Assembly (NCBI GenBank): GCA_019420525.1
Contig: JAHZHA010000036.1
Location: forward strand, 1 to 19,844
Source of the DNA: Bacillota bacterium
Lineage (GTDB): Bacteria > Bacillota > Clostridia > Peptostreptococcales > Anaerovoracaceae
DNA: 19,844 nt
Direction: 5' to 3'
Shown here: positions 1 to 7,351 of the stretch, piece after piece
How the letters are laid out: each line of letters starts with the position of its first letter
Position numbering within the stretch: the first letter of the stretch is position 1
Notes under the pieces: model-generated
The model's input: the letters and a program-made list of their open reading frames with translations, nothing else
Database searches by the model: none
What the model was told of the DNA's origin: nothing
Made by a program: the position numbers and the translations under genes

Positions 1-52
<52 letters not shown>

Positions 53-58
53 ATACCT

Positions 59-89
59 ATGTTGTAGTGATTATTACCGCCGACAACAT
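59..89 (-). repeat. Inverted repeat in the tRNA leader
   Basis: ATGTTGT (59-65) is the exact reverse complement of ACAACAT (83-89), with 17 nt between. On the minus-strand transcript this hairpin would form at the very 5' end of the RNA made from the proximal promoter and would end six nt before the tRNA acceptor strand. It may be part of the leader that RNase P removes. The stem is AT-rich and only 7 bp, so it could also be chance. Confidence 0.4.
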
Positions 90-94
90 CAATT

Positions 95-123
95 ATTTTA
101 ATCGTTTTTTTCTGTTTTGTCAA
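95..123 (-). promoter_or_regulatory. Proximal promoter (P2) of tRNA-Asn
   Basis: The minus strand reads TTGACA (123-118), a 17-nt spacer, then TAAAAT (100-95). This is a perfect -35 box, optimal spacing and a 5/6 match to the -10 box. The expected start point is near 88, about 36 nt before the first base of the tRNA. The spacer and surroundings are A/T rich, as is common in strong sigma-A promoters. Confidence 0.85.
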
Positions 124-180
124 CCCCTTTTTTAACTTTCTTTCAAGTTACTTTCAGGAGTCGAAACAGAAAATCCCGAT

Positions 181-205
181 GTCAGCAGCAGCATCTCCTG
201 CCGAC
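181..205 (-). repeat. Hairpin at the 5' end of the distal-promoter transcript
   Basis: On the minus strand GTCGGCAG (205-198) can pair with CTGCTGAC (188-181), with one G-U pair and a 9-nt loop. The predicted start point of the distal promoter is about 206, so this hairpin would be the first thing transcribed. It is followed by a modest T-rich stretch (GATTTTCTGTTT), too weak to call a terminator with confidence. It could be a stabilising 5' structure or a weak attenuator in front of the proximal promoter. Confidence 0.4.
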
Positions 206-212
206 TTTTAGA

Positions 213-241
213 ATTATACGACCTTTTACGATATTCGTCAA
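213..241 (-). promoter_or_regulatory. Distal promoter (P1) of tRNA-Asn
   Basis: The minus strand reads TTGACG (241-236), a 17-nt spacer, then TATAAT (218-213). This is a 5/6 match at -35, a perfect -10 and optimal spacing. Its -10 lies 118 bp upstream of the proximal -10 box, giving a tandem P1-P2 arrangement typical of stable-RNA operons. The expected start is about 206. It lies about 125 bp downstream of the TPR gene and has no coding sequence other than the tRNA to drive. Confidence 0.85.
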
Positions 242-300
242 TCCCTTTTTTGCGAAATTTTTAATTTTTTCTGCAGAGCCATGAATATACCGTTGCTTCC

Positions 301-348
301 TCCGGCAGAGAAGAACTCCGGTGCTGGAACCGTATCTTCTCTGCCGGA
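301..348 (-). repeat. Perfect 14-bp inverted repeat downstream of the TPR gene
   Basis: Positions 301-314 and 335-348 are exact reverse complements (core CCGGCAGAGAAGA / TCTTCTCTGCCGG). The 20-nt loop contains a second 4-bp stem (CGGT 319-322 with ACCG 329-332), giving a two-tier hairpin. It begins 17 nt after the TPR stop codon on the minus strand, the usual place for a 3' terminator, but no U-tract follows: the next bases are GGAAGCAACGG. It may therefore stabilise a 3' end, act with Rho, or be a copy of a dispersed palindromic element. Confidence 0.6.
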
Positions 349-365
349 ATCTGCATGCCATCCGT

Positions 366-1355
366 TTATTCGCCGCTTTCGCGGTTCTCTCTGTTTCTCC
401 GGACGACTTCCATTTTCTTTTTATACTTCTCCGCGTTGACTTCATCTCCCAGGGCGTTGCAGACGATTACCAGTTCTGCCATGATTTCTGCGCCCGAAGG
501 ATTTTCGTGAAGAGCTTTTTTCAGAACTTCCGCGGCTTCCTCATATCTTCCGGTCCGGCTGTAACCCACCCCCAGATAATATGACATCGGCCACCAGTCC
601 TTCATCAGCTCATCGTCTTTATATGCCTCCAGGACGGCAAGACCCTGCTCCCAGCGGCCGTTTATCACGTCCATATACCCTTGCTCTACCCTGACAGGTA
701 TTTCAAGCTCAGAGAGGCGTTTTTTTATTTCCGTGTATTCGTCTCCGGGACCGCTGAGAGAGATAAAATGCTTCCATTCACGCTGCGCGTCTCCGTATTT
801 TCCCGCATTGACATAGGCAAATCCGAGGAAATAATACGTCATCGGGAATTCGGGTTTCACTTCCCTGAGCTTCAGCAGCGATTCGAAGACTTCCGTTTTA
901 AAGTCGGCGATATATTCCGCATCATCACCTTCACTGTAGAGATTTCTGCAGACGAGCATATAATTGTACAGAGCGTCGGGATCTTCCCCGTCCATGCGGA
1001 GCGCGGCACGCAGGATGATAGCCGCGGACTCCAGATCGTTTTCTTTCGCCTGGTGGATTCCCAGAGACACCAGATTTTTGACGATATCTCTGTTGAGATA
1101 TTTCATAAAATTAGCGTACTGAGAACGATACGGAAATTCAGAATCGGCGCCGATTACATACGCCATTCCCTCGATAAAATACTGAAATTTTATGCCGTCT
1201 TTTCCCGCCAGTTCTTTCAGATGCTCTCTGCGGACAGGCATCGGAACATTCCTCATAAAATCCAGCCGTTCACGCCTGACGTATTCGGGCATCAGTTCGA
1301 GAAATACAAACTGATCGAGATGCTCCCGAAAATATTTGTCCAGTCTGTTGTTCAT
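366..1355 (-). CDS. TPR-repeat protein of unknown function
   Basis: This predicted soluble protein of 329 residues has no signal peptide or membrane segment that I can see. Its second half holds at least two recognisable tetratricopeptide-type helical pairs: one around YFLGFAYVNAGKYGDAQ, and one from YYLGVGYSRTGRYEEAAEVL to ALHENPSGAEI. The last pair is followed by a basic, charged tail (KKKMEVVRRNRENRE). A weaker repeat precedes them (AAIILRAALRMDGEDPDALYN). The N-terminal 90 or so residues are not recognisable. I chose the ATG at 1355 because GAGG (1365-1362) lies six nt upstream. An in-frame GTG at 1367 would add four residues but has no site of its own. The gene begins 15 nt after the stop of the radical SAM gene, so the two are probably co-transcribed. 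TPR proteins usually hold partners together, and an interaction with the radical SAM product is only an inference from position. Confidence 0.8.
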   Translation of the reverse strand: MNNRLDKYFREHLDQFVFLELMPEYVRRERLDFMRNVPMPVRREHLKELAGKDGIKFQYFIEGMAYVIGADSEFPYRSQYANFMKYLNRDIVKNLVSLGIHQAKENDLESAAIILRAALRMDGEDPDALYNYMLVCRNLYSEGDDAEYIADFKTEVFESLLKLREVKPEFPMTYYFLGFAYVNAGKYGDAQREWKHFISLSGPGDEYTEIKKRLSELEIPVRVEQGYMDVINGRWEQGLAVLEAYKDDELMKDWWPMSYYLGVGYSRTGRYEEAAEVLKKALHENPSGAEIMAELVIVCNALGDEVNAEKYKKKMEVVRRNRENRESGE

Positions 1356-1370
1356 GATCATCCTCACGGT

Positions 1371-2243
1371 TTACAGCATGCGGAAACGTTCGTCTTTCCA
1401 CATCTCGCTGTGTTTCTGCGCCACCCTTAGCTGCTCGATCATGCGTTCTTTATCTGCCGGCAGATCGCCTTTCAGAGACACATAATTGGAGGCGTGATTG
1501 CTGCGGAAGACGCACTTCTTCTTCACGTTGATATTTTCCAGCATGAGCTCCGCCTCCTTGAGGACTTCTTCCGGTGTCAGAAGTTCAAATTCGCCTCTCA
1601 TATATTCTTCATGAAGCGGTGTGCCGGGTACGATCATGAGAGTCAGAAAGCTGGCGTACGTCGGTTCCATCTCGGAGATCATGGTACCGGTATCGATGGC
1701 GTTTTCTCTCCACATCGCTCTGCCGCCGATGCCTGAAAGGAATGTCAGCGACGTCTCGATGCCCAGGCTTTCTGCTCTGCGGACGGCTTCGATCATCTCT
1801 TCTCTCGTCTCGCCCTTATTTCTCTATTTAAGAATTTCCGGGTTTCCGGATTCCACGCCTACATAGATGATTCCCATACCGTTATCCCGGAGTTCGATGA
1901 GTTCCTCATCCGTCTTTCGGAGGATATCATGAGCTCTTCCGTAGATGCCTACCCGCTGGCATTCCGGGAACAGTTCTCTGATTTTATTCAGAACGTCCAT
2001 AAGATAAGAATTCTTCAGCACGAGAGCATCTCCGTCGGCGAGGAAAATCTTCTCGATGTGGCGGTAATATCTGCGTGCCATCTCCAGATCCTCATAGACT
2101 TCCTCGATTTTCCGGATTCTGAATTTCTTCGATTTGAAAGATCCGCAGAACGTGCATTTATTGTGGGCGCAGCCGATGGTAATCTGAAGAATATAGCTGT
2201 ACGCTTCGCTTGGCGGTCTGTAAATATCTCCTTCGTATCTCAT
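1371..2243 (-). pseudogene. Radical SAM protein gene interrupted by an in-frame UAG
   Basis: The start is ATG at 2243 behind GGAGG. The product begins like cytosolic radical SAM proteins of the COG1032/Elp3-like type, with a Cys cluster at residues 25, 30 and 33 (GCAHNKCTFC, spacing C-x4-C-x2-C) expected to bind a 4Fe-4S cluster. It continues through FLADGDALVL and GVESGNPEILK. Codon 140 is then TAG (1826-1824). The same frame stays open for 150 more codons and keeps family features: GIGG, PGTPLHEEY, RGEFELLTPEEVL and CVFRSNHASNY. Without the stop it would encode a normal-sized protein of about 290 residues. A single change from a Tyr codon (TAT or TAC) would explain it. The second half lacks the Fe-S cysteines and has no good start site, so the gene is probably dead or needs readthrough. 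A sequencing error is also possible. The natural substrate is unknown. Confidence 0.8.
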
Positions 2244-2262
2244 ATGATCTCCTCCGTCCTCT

Positions 2263-2283
2263 CCGCACCGTCCGGCGGCGCGG
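2263..2283 (-). repeat. GC-rich hairpin between argS and the radical SAM gene
   Basis: On the minus strand CCGCGCCG (2283-2276) pairs with CGGTGCGG (2270-2263) through 8 bp including one G-U, closing a 5-nt loop CCGGA. It lies 17 nt after the argS stop and 8 nt before the GGAGGAG ribosome binding site of the radical SAM gene. There is no U-tract, so it is not a standard intrinsic terminator. It may be an RNA processing or stability element between the two reading frames. Confidence 0.5.
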
Positions 2284-2300
2284 GATAAATCAATATCACA

Positions 2301-4019
2301 CTACATCTTTTCCGGCGCGGCGATGCCGAGAAGTCCAAGACCGTTGGCGATCGTCTGCTTCGCGGCGCAGACCAGAGCCAGCTTCGCCTGCTTTTCCGCT
2401 TCATCGTCCACCAGAATGTGCTCGTCGTGATAAAATTTATTAAAATACTGTGCAATATCAATGATATGTCTCGTAATCACGGAAGGTTCGTATTTTTCAG
2501 CCGCTTCTCTCACCGTCTCAGGGAAGCGGGAGATCAGCTTGATCAGCTCATAAGCCGTATCGCTGGTGACATAACTCGTATCCGCAGCAGCTTCACCCGA
2601 AATGACCGCTTCTGCGGAAGCTCCCGCATTGCGAAGGACGCTGGCGGCTCTGGCGTGAGTATACTGAACATACGGTCCCGTTTCACCCTCAAAATTGAGA
2701 ACCTTGTCCCACGTGAAAACATAATCCTTTATTCTGTTGTTTGAAAGCTCCTGGAATACCACGGCTCCGATCCCCACCTGTTTTGAGATCTCGTCGACAT
2801 CGGCATCCGATCCGTTCTTTTCGATCATGACCTGCTTCGTCTTTTCGACAGCGCTGTTAAGCACATCCAGCAGGAATACCACTTTGCCCTTACGGGTGGA
2901 AAGGGTACCGTCCTCCAGGCTCACCATGCCGAACGGAACATGAACGCACTGATCGGCCCAGTCATAACCCATCAGTTCGATGATCTTGAACCACTGCTGG
3001 AAATGGAGATTCTGCTGTGATGCCACGACATATATATTCTTGTCGAAATCGTAATGCTCTTTTCTGTATACAGCAGCCGCAATATCTCTGGTGATATAGA
3101 GTGTAGAACCGTCCTTTTTGCGGATGAGCGCCGGCGGCATCCCGTACTCTTCCAGATCGACAATCTGAGCTCCCTGCGATTCTTTCAGAATTCCCTTTTC
3201 TTCCATCATATTTACGATGCGGTCCATTTTATCGGAATAGAAACTTTCGCCGGCATAGGAATCAAATTCGATGCCCAGCAGATCGTAGACATATGTGAAC
3301 TCTTTCAGGCTCTCTTCACGGAACCACTTCCAGAGTTCATATTCTTCTTTTTCCCCGTTTTCCAGTCTCGTAAACGTGGCTCTGGCTTCATCTTCCAGAG
3401 ACGGGTCCTTTTCCGCTTCTTCGTGGAATTTTACATAATACTCCAGAAGCGTTTTAATCGGCTCGCGTCTTACATCTTCTTCATTGCCCCATTTCCTGTA
3501 GGCGACGATCATCTTTCCGAACTGCGTGCCATAATCTCCCAGATGATTGATCCGGATCGTCTCATAGCCGAGATAATCGAAAATCTTATAGATAGCATTT
3601 CCGATCACCGTGGTTCTGATGTGACCGATATGGAACGGCTTTGCGATGTTCGGAGACGAGTATTCGACGATGACTTTCTTTCCGCTGCCCATGTCACTGG
3701 CGCCGTATCTGTCCTTTTTTTCCAGAACTTCCGAAATGACAGCAGCGGCCGTCTCTTCTCTGTTCATAAAGAAATTCACATATGCATTTACATTTTCCAC
3801 CCGGGCAAACATGCTGTTTCCCGAGAGTTTTTCCGCCAGATCCTGAGCGATCAGGTTCGGCGCTTTTCTCAGCGTCTTTGCCAGTTTGAAACACGGGAAA
3901 GCGAAGTCTCCCAGTCTGCTCTCAGGCGGAATTTCGATCATCGCTCCGATGTCATCCGCCTCAAGTCCTTCAATCATGCCGGAAAGAAGAACTGCGATTT
4001 CCTTTTTCTGATCCGTCAT
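2301..4019 (-). CDS. argS: Arginine--tRNA ligase
   Basis: This is a cytosolic class I aminoacyl-tRNA synthetase that charges tRNA-Arg with arginine using ATP. The 572 residues match the usual family length. Visible features in order are an N-terminal Arg-tRNA synthetase additional domain (about 1-90, with LGDFAFPCFKLAK), the HIGH motif at 130-133 within SPNIAKPFHIGHIRTT, and the family sequence INHLGDYGTQFGKM near 157-170. A degenerate KMSKS-type loop follows at 374-378 (STRKG), then GPYVQYTHARA near 448, which begins the helical DALR anticodon-binding domain. The chain ends in APEKM, close to the family's typical PERM end. The ATG at 4019 has GGAG seven nt upstream. A 107-bp gap separates it from mutS2, in which I see no clear promoter or terminator, only short weak stems such as CCGGT/ACCGG around 4073-4089. 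Confidence 0.98.
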   Translation of the reverse strand: MTDQKKEIAVLLSGMIEGLEADDIGAMIEIPPESRLGDFAFPCFKLAKTLRKAPNLIAQDLAEKLSGNSMFARVENVNAYVNFFMNREETAAAVISEVLEKKDRYGASDMGSGKKVIVEYSSPNIAKPFHIGHIRTTVIGNAIYKIFDYLGYETIRINHLGDYGTQFGKMIVAYRKWGNEEDVRREPIKTLLEYYVKFHEEAEKDPSLEDEARATFTRLENGEKEEYELWKWFREESLKEFTYVYDLLGIEFDSYAGESFYSDKMDRIVNMMEEKGILKESQGAQIVDLEEYGMPPALIRKKDGSTLYITRDIAAAVYRKEHYDFDKNIYVVASQQNLHFQQWFKIIELMGYDWADQCVHVPFGMVSLEDGTLSTRKGKVVFLLDVLNSAVEKTKQVMIEKNGSDADVDEISKQVGIGAVVFQELSNNRIKDYVFTWDKVLNFEGETGPYVQYTHARAASVLRNAGASAEAVISGEAAADTSYVTSDTAYELIKLISRFPETVREAAEKYEPSVITRHIIDIAQYFNKFYHDEHILVDDEAEKQAKLALVCAAKQTIANGLGLLGIAAPEKM

Positions 4020-4126
4020 ATTTTTTCTCCGTTTATTCTGCGATCATGCTGCACCGTCCGCCTTGACGCGTCCGGTACATTTCACCGGTATTTTCGTACA
4101 GATTCCCGCCGATTAACCGCGGAAAT

Positions 4127-6517
4127 TTATTTCAGCGTCACCACTGTGACACCATCACCTCCGGAATAATAGTCTCCCGGACGGTAACTGTCGACATGGG
4201 CGTGATTCCGGAACAACTGTTTCAGTCCGTTTTTCAGGATTCCGGCTCCTTTTCCGTGGATGACAGACACCTGAGGAAGTCCCGACATATAAGCGTCATC
4301 CAGATACTTGTCCACTTCCATCACAGCTTCATCCAGCGTCATTCCGATCACATTGATCTCCGTAGAGATGTTCATCGTCTTCTGCTGATACATTTTCGAA
4401 TATTTCGGCTGATCGAAGCGTTTCTGCACTCCGTTTTTGTCGATTTTCGTAAGATCCGTCAGTCTGACTTTGACTTTCAGCGGACCGATCTGTACCAGCA
4501 GTTCATCTTTGTCATCGGGCAGAGTCGCCACCGTTCCCTTCTGTCCCAGGGAAACCACGCTGACCCGGTCTCCGACTTTCAGTTCTCCACGCTCTGCAGG
4601 TTTGGCATTTACCGCAGGCTGAAAGACTTCGCGGTATTCGTCGCCTTTTCTTATCAGCCGTCTGCGGATATTCAGCTGTCTGCTCCGGGCCTCTTCTCCC
4701 GGCCCTTCTTTCTGAATTTCTCTGAGTTCCTGCTTCACTTCCTCCGCAAATTCTTTCGCCTCTGCCACCATATCGGCAGCCTCGCGCCGCGCCTTTTCTA
4801 TGATCTTTCTGCGCTGGTCTTCGGCCTGCTTCTGCTTCCGTTCGAATTCCTCTTCCTGTTTCTTGAGGCGGAGTTTCAGTTCCAGAGCCTGATCTCTATC
4901 CGCTTCGGCATCCGACATATTTTTCTGAATCGCACGGATGACATTTTCAAACTCGATATCATCGGTGCCCAGAAGATTTCTGGCATAGTCGATAATCTCA
5001 TCGTCGAGGCCGAGTTTTCTTGAGATCTCAAAAGCGTTCGATCTTCCCGGCGTCCCGATGGTGAGCCGATATGTGGGACTCAGAGTCTCCACATCGAATT
5101 CCATGGAAGCGTTCTCCACTCCTCTGGTGGCGATGGCGTATTTTTTCAGTTCACTGTAGTGCGTCGTCGCCATCGTCGTAGCTCCCAGCTGAGAAAGACG
5201 TTCCAGAATGGAAATCGCCAGAGCCGCTCCCTCGGTAGGATCGGTTCCGGCTCCCAGTTCGTCGATGAGAACGAATGTATTTTCGTCGGCTTCGCCGATG
5301 ATTTCTACGATGTTTTTCATATGGGATGAAAAAGTGCTGAGACTCTGTTCGATGCTCTGCTCATCTCCGATGTCGGCGAACACTTTCTGCATCACCGGAA
5401 TTTCCGATCCTTCTTCTGCCGGGATGTGCAGCCCTGCCTGAGTCATCAGAATCATCAGCCCGACGGTCTTTAGCGTCACCGTCTTGCCGCCGGTGTTCGG
5501 CCCCGTGATCACCAGCGTTTTGTAATGCTTTCCGGCGCTGATATCCACGGGAACGACTTTTTCCGGATCGATGAGCGGATGACGGCCTCTGCGGATATCG
5601 AGAATTCCGTCCGTATTGATCCTTGCGGAACATCCGCCATACCGGACGGAAAGACGTCCTTTTGCAAAAATCACGTCCAGCTTTGTCAGATATTTCTGAT
5701 TGTTGATCACGGGACGCACCGATTTTCCTGCCTCCGCTGACAGTTCCGCCAAAATCCGGCGTATCTCGTCCTGTTCCTTCATCTCAAGCTCGCGGATTTC
5801 GTTATTCATATCGACGACAGCCTGCGGCTCGATAAACAGCGTCGCCCCGGTTGACGATCTGTCATGGACGATACCCGGAAAGCGCGATCTGTTTTCCTGT
5901 TTCACCGGAATGACGAAACGCCCGTCTCTCATGGTAACGATATCGTCCTGCAGCAGTCCTTTGTTGGCGGAAGAAGAAATCATGGCGTTGATTCTCATCC
6001 TCGCCGCTTCCGTCTGCTGCGAAATTTTTCTACGGATGTCTCTCAGCAGCGGACTGGCCCCGTCAGCCATCTCGTCTTCCGAAATGATACAGCGCTCGAT
6101 GTGATCGCAGAGACGGCGTTCTTCACTGAGCATCTGAGCCAGCCCTGTGATGACAGGTAGTTCCCTTCCCGCCAGAGGACCCGCAGAGATATTGTTGAAG
6201 ATAAAATTTTTCACCTGAGACGCGGCCTGGAGGCTCGACTTTATATCCAGCAGCTGTCTCATGGTGAGCACGCCGCCTTTTTCCGCGTACCGCACGCTCC
6301 GCTTGACATCGCGGACGCCGCCGAAAGGCGGGGCTCCCACCGCAGAAACCACCGCCGCCGCCTCATCGGTCTCCTTCAGCAGATCGCGTATGAGAAAATC
6401 ATCTGTCAGAGGTTCGATTTCTTCCACGGCTTTTTTCGCCATCGGTGAGACAGCCTCCTGTTCCAGGAGATCTTTTATCTTGTTGAATTCTAATACTTTT
6501 TCTGATTTGTCATTCAT
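4127..6517 (-). CDS. mutS2: MutS2 ATPase with C-terminal Smr domain
   Basis: MutS2 is a MutS-family ATPase. It lacks the mismatch-recognition domain and acts in suppression of recombination and, in Bacillus, in rescue of collided ribosomes. The 796 residues match the family. They show the MutS core helices, a Walker A motif at 339-346 (GPNTGGKT), Walker B at about 414-427 (FVLIDELGAGTDP), and a long charged coiled coil at about 520-610. A small KOW-like beta domain follows at about 640-690 (LKVGDRVSVVSLGQKGTV). The C-terminal Smr nuclease domain spans about 720-796 with the HGKG motif at 754-757. The conserved N-terminal sequence VLEFNKIKDLL supports the ATG at 6517, although the upstream sequence is A/T rich with no good ribosome binding site. 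The start lies 17 nt after the zapA stop, so translation may be coupled to zapA. Confidence 0.97.
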   Translation of the reverse strand: MNDKSEKVLEFNKIKDLLEQEAVSPMAKKAVEEIEPLTDDFLIRDLLKETDEAAAVVSAVGAPPFGGVRDVKRSVRYAEKGGVLTMRQLLDIKSSLQAASQVKNFIFNNISAGPLAGRELPVITGLAQMLSEERRLCDHIERCIISEDEMADGASPLLRDIRRKISQQTEAARMRINAMISSSANKGLLQDDIVTMRDGRFVIPVKQENRSRFPGIVHDRSSTGATLFIEPQAVVDMNNEIRELEMKEQDEIRRILAELSAEAGKSVRPVINNQKYLTKLDVIFAKGRLSVRYGGCSARINTDGILDIRRGRHPLIDPEKVVPVDISAGKHYKTLVITGPNTGGKTVTLKTVGLMILMTQAGLHIPAEEGSEIPVMQKVFADIGDEQSIEQSLSTFSSHMKNIVEIIGEADENTFVLIDELGAGTDPTEGAALAISILERLSQLGATTMATTHYSELKKYAIATRGVENASMEFDVETLSPTYRLTIGTPGRSNAFEISRKLGLDDEIIDYARNLLGTDDIEFENVIRAIQKNMSDAEADRDQALELKLRLKKQEEEFERKQKQAEDQRRKIIEKARREAADMVAEAKEFAEEVKQELREIQKEGPGEEARSRQLNIRRRLIRKGDEYREVFQPAVNAKPAERGELKVGDRVSVVSLGQKGTVATLPDDKDELLVQIGPLKVKVRLTDLTKIDKNGVQKRFDQPKYSKMYQQKTMNISTEINVIGMTLDEAVMEVDKYLDDAYMSGLPQVSVIHGKGAGILKNGLKQLFRNHAHVDSYRPGDYYSGGDGVTVVTLK

Positions 6518-6534
6518 AATTTACTTTTGAAAAT

Positions 6535-7302
6535 CTAAATTTCCTGTTTCTTCAGCTCATCCAGTTCGTTCTTCAGCTGAAGATTTTCCATTTGAATATC
6601 GAAAAAGCTGTTTTCAAGTTCCTTGTATTTATCCATCAGTTCATTGGCTCCGGCCGTTTCCGCGGATTTCGATTCCTTCATCTTCTCGAAGTCTTCTCTT
6701 GTAATTTCCAGTTCCAGCTGTTTTTCTTCGAGTTCCTCCTGAGCTTTTTTCAGAGCTTCTTCCGCCTGTCTCTGCAGTGCAGCCGCCTGTTCGGCCTGAG
6801 ATTTTGCCTGCTCAGCCTCCTCCCTGGCCCTGCCGTTTTCATTCTTGGCTTTAAGAAGATCAGAACGGACACTGTCGTAGCGGCTTTTCATATCTTCCAG
6901 CGCTGCGTTGGCTTTGCTGAGTTCCACATTTTTCATATTGTAGATTCTCTGGAGCTCCTGAAGCTGCTCGATGCTGTTCTGCGCATCTTCTTTATACTGC
7001 TTGAAACTCTGTTTAGCGTCCTCCCACATCTGGATATAGTGGTTGGCATCTTTTTTCAGATCAGCGATCACAGACTCCAGTTCTGCCACCCTGTCTTTTT
7101 CCGTAAAATAATCGTCCGCGATATTCACCGCGGTAAGCACCGCCAGAGACGACATCGGAAGAGACGGCAGTCCTTCCGCGAGTTCGTGCATCAGAGTGTC
7201 GACATGATTTGCCACCACGACGATCTGTTCACCGGAGCTGCTGCCTGCGATCGTATATTCCTGGTCATAGATTTTTACTGTAGCTCTGCTGCTTTCTCCC
7301 AT
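6535..7302 (-). CDS. zapA: ZapA-type division protein with long coiled-coil tail
   Basis: The first 70 or so residues match ZapA: VKIYDQEYTIAG, a central VDTLMHELAEGLPSL segment, and AVLTAVNIADDYF. ZapA binds and bundles FtsZ filaments at the division site in the cytoplasm. Typical ZapA proteins have about 85-110 residues. This one has 255, because from about residue 70 to the end it continues as an almost unbroken charged heptad-like coiled coil rich in Glu, Lys, Gln and Ala (for example EEAEQAKSQAEQAAALQRQ). The ATG at 7302 has AAGGAGG eight nt upstream. It lies between pheT and mutS2, the same neighbourhood as zapA in Bacillus, which supports the identification. The role of the tail is unknown. 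It could extend the bridge between filaments or recruit another partner. Confidence 0.85.
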   Translation of the reverse strand: MGESSRATVKIYDQEYTIAGSSSGEQIVVVANHVDTLMHELAEGLPSLPMSSLAVLTAVNIADDYFTEKDRVAELESVIADLKKDANHYIQMWEDAKQSFKQYKEDAQNSIEQLQELQRIYNMKNVELSKANAALEDMKSRYDSVRSDLLKAKNENGRAREEAEQAKSQAEQAAALQRQAEEALKKAQEELEEKQLELEITREDFEKMKESKSAETAGANELMDKYKELENSFFDIQMENLQLKNELDELKKQEI

Positions 7303-7351
7303 GAGGTCTGCCTCCTTTTCTTCCTCATATAACCGGTTCCCGGTGCGTCCG

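Larger units (their letters stand above)
53..365. other. Gene-free region between the TPR gene and tRNA-Asn
   Basis: These 313 bases hold no supported coding sequence on either strand. They contain, in minus-strand order, the two-tier hairpin at 348-301, an A/T-rich stretch, promoter P1, a short 5' hairpin (205-181), promoter P2 and a leader inverted repeat just before the tRNA. Confidence 0.8.

Noticed and set aside
132..194. A 20-codon frame in the P1 leader starting ATGCTGCTGCTG
   Set aside because: The AGGAG touches the start codon, leaving no usable spacing, and the frame lies within a tRNA leader where a peptide has no evident role.
182..445. An 87-codon basic frame overlapping the TPR gene end
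   Set aside because: It is a shifted frame across the TPR 3' end, the palindrome and promoter P1, with no ribosome binding site and biased composition.
1824..1826. UAG read as pyrrolysine or as a reassigned sense codon
   Set aside because: The gene is not a methylamine methyltransferase, and UAG is a normal stop in four other genes of the window. Selenocysteine would need UGA. Readthrough stays possible but has no direct support.
4020..4126. Possible promoter or terminator in the mutS2-argS gap
   Set aside because: Only short stems of 4-5 bp without a U-tract on the minus strand, and no -35/-10 pair with acceptable spacing.
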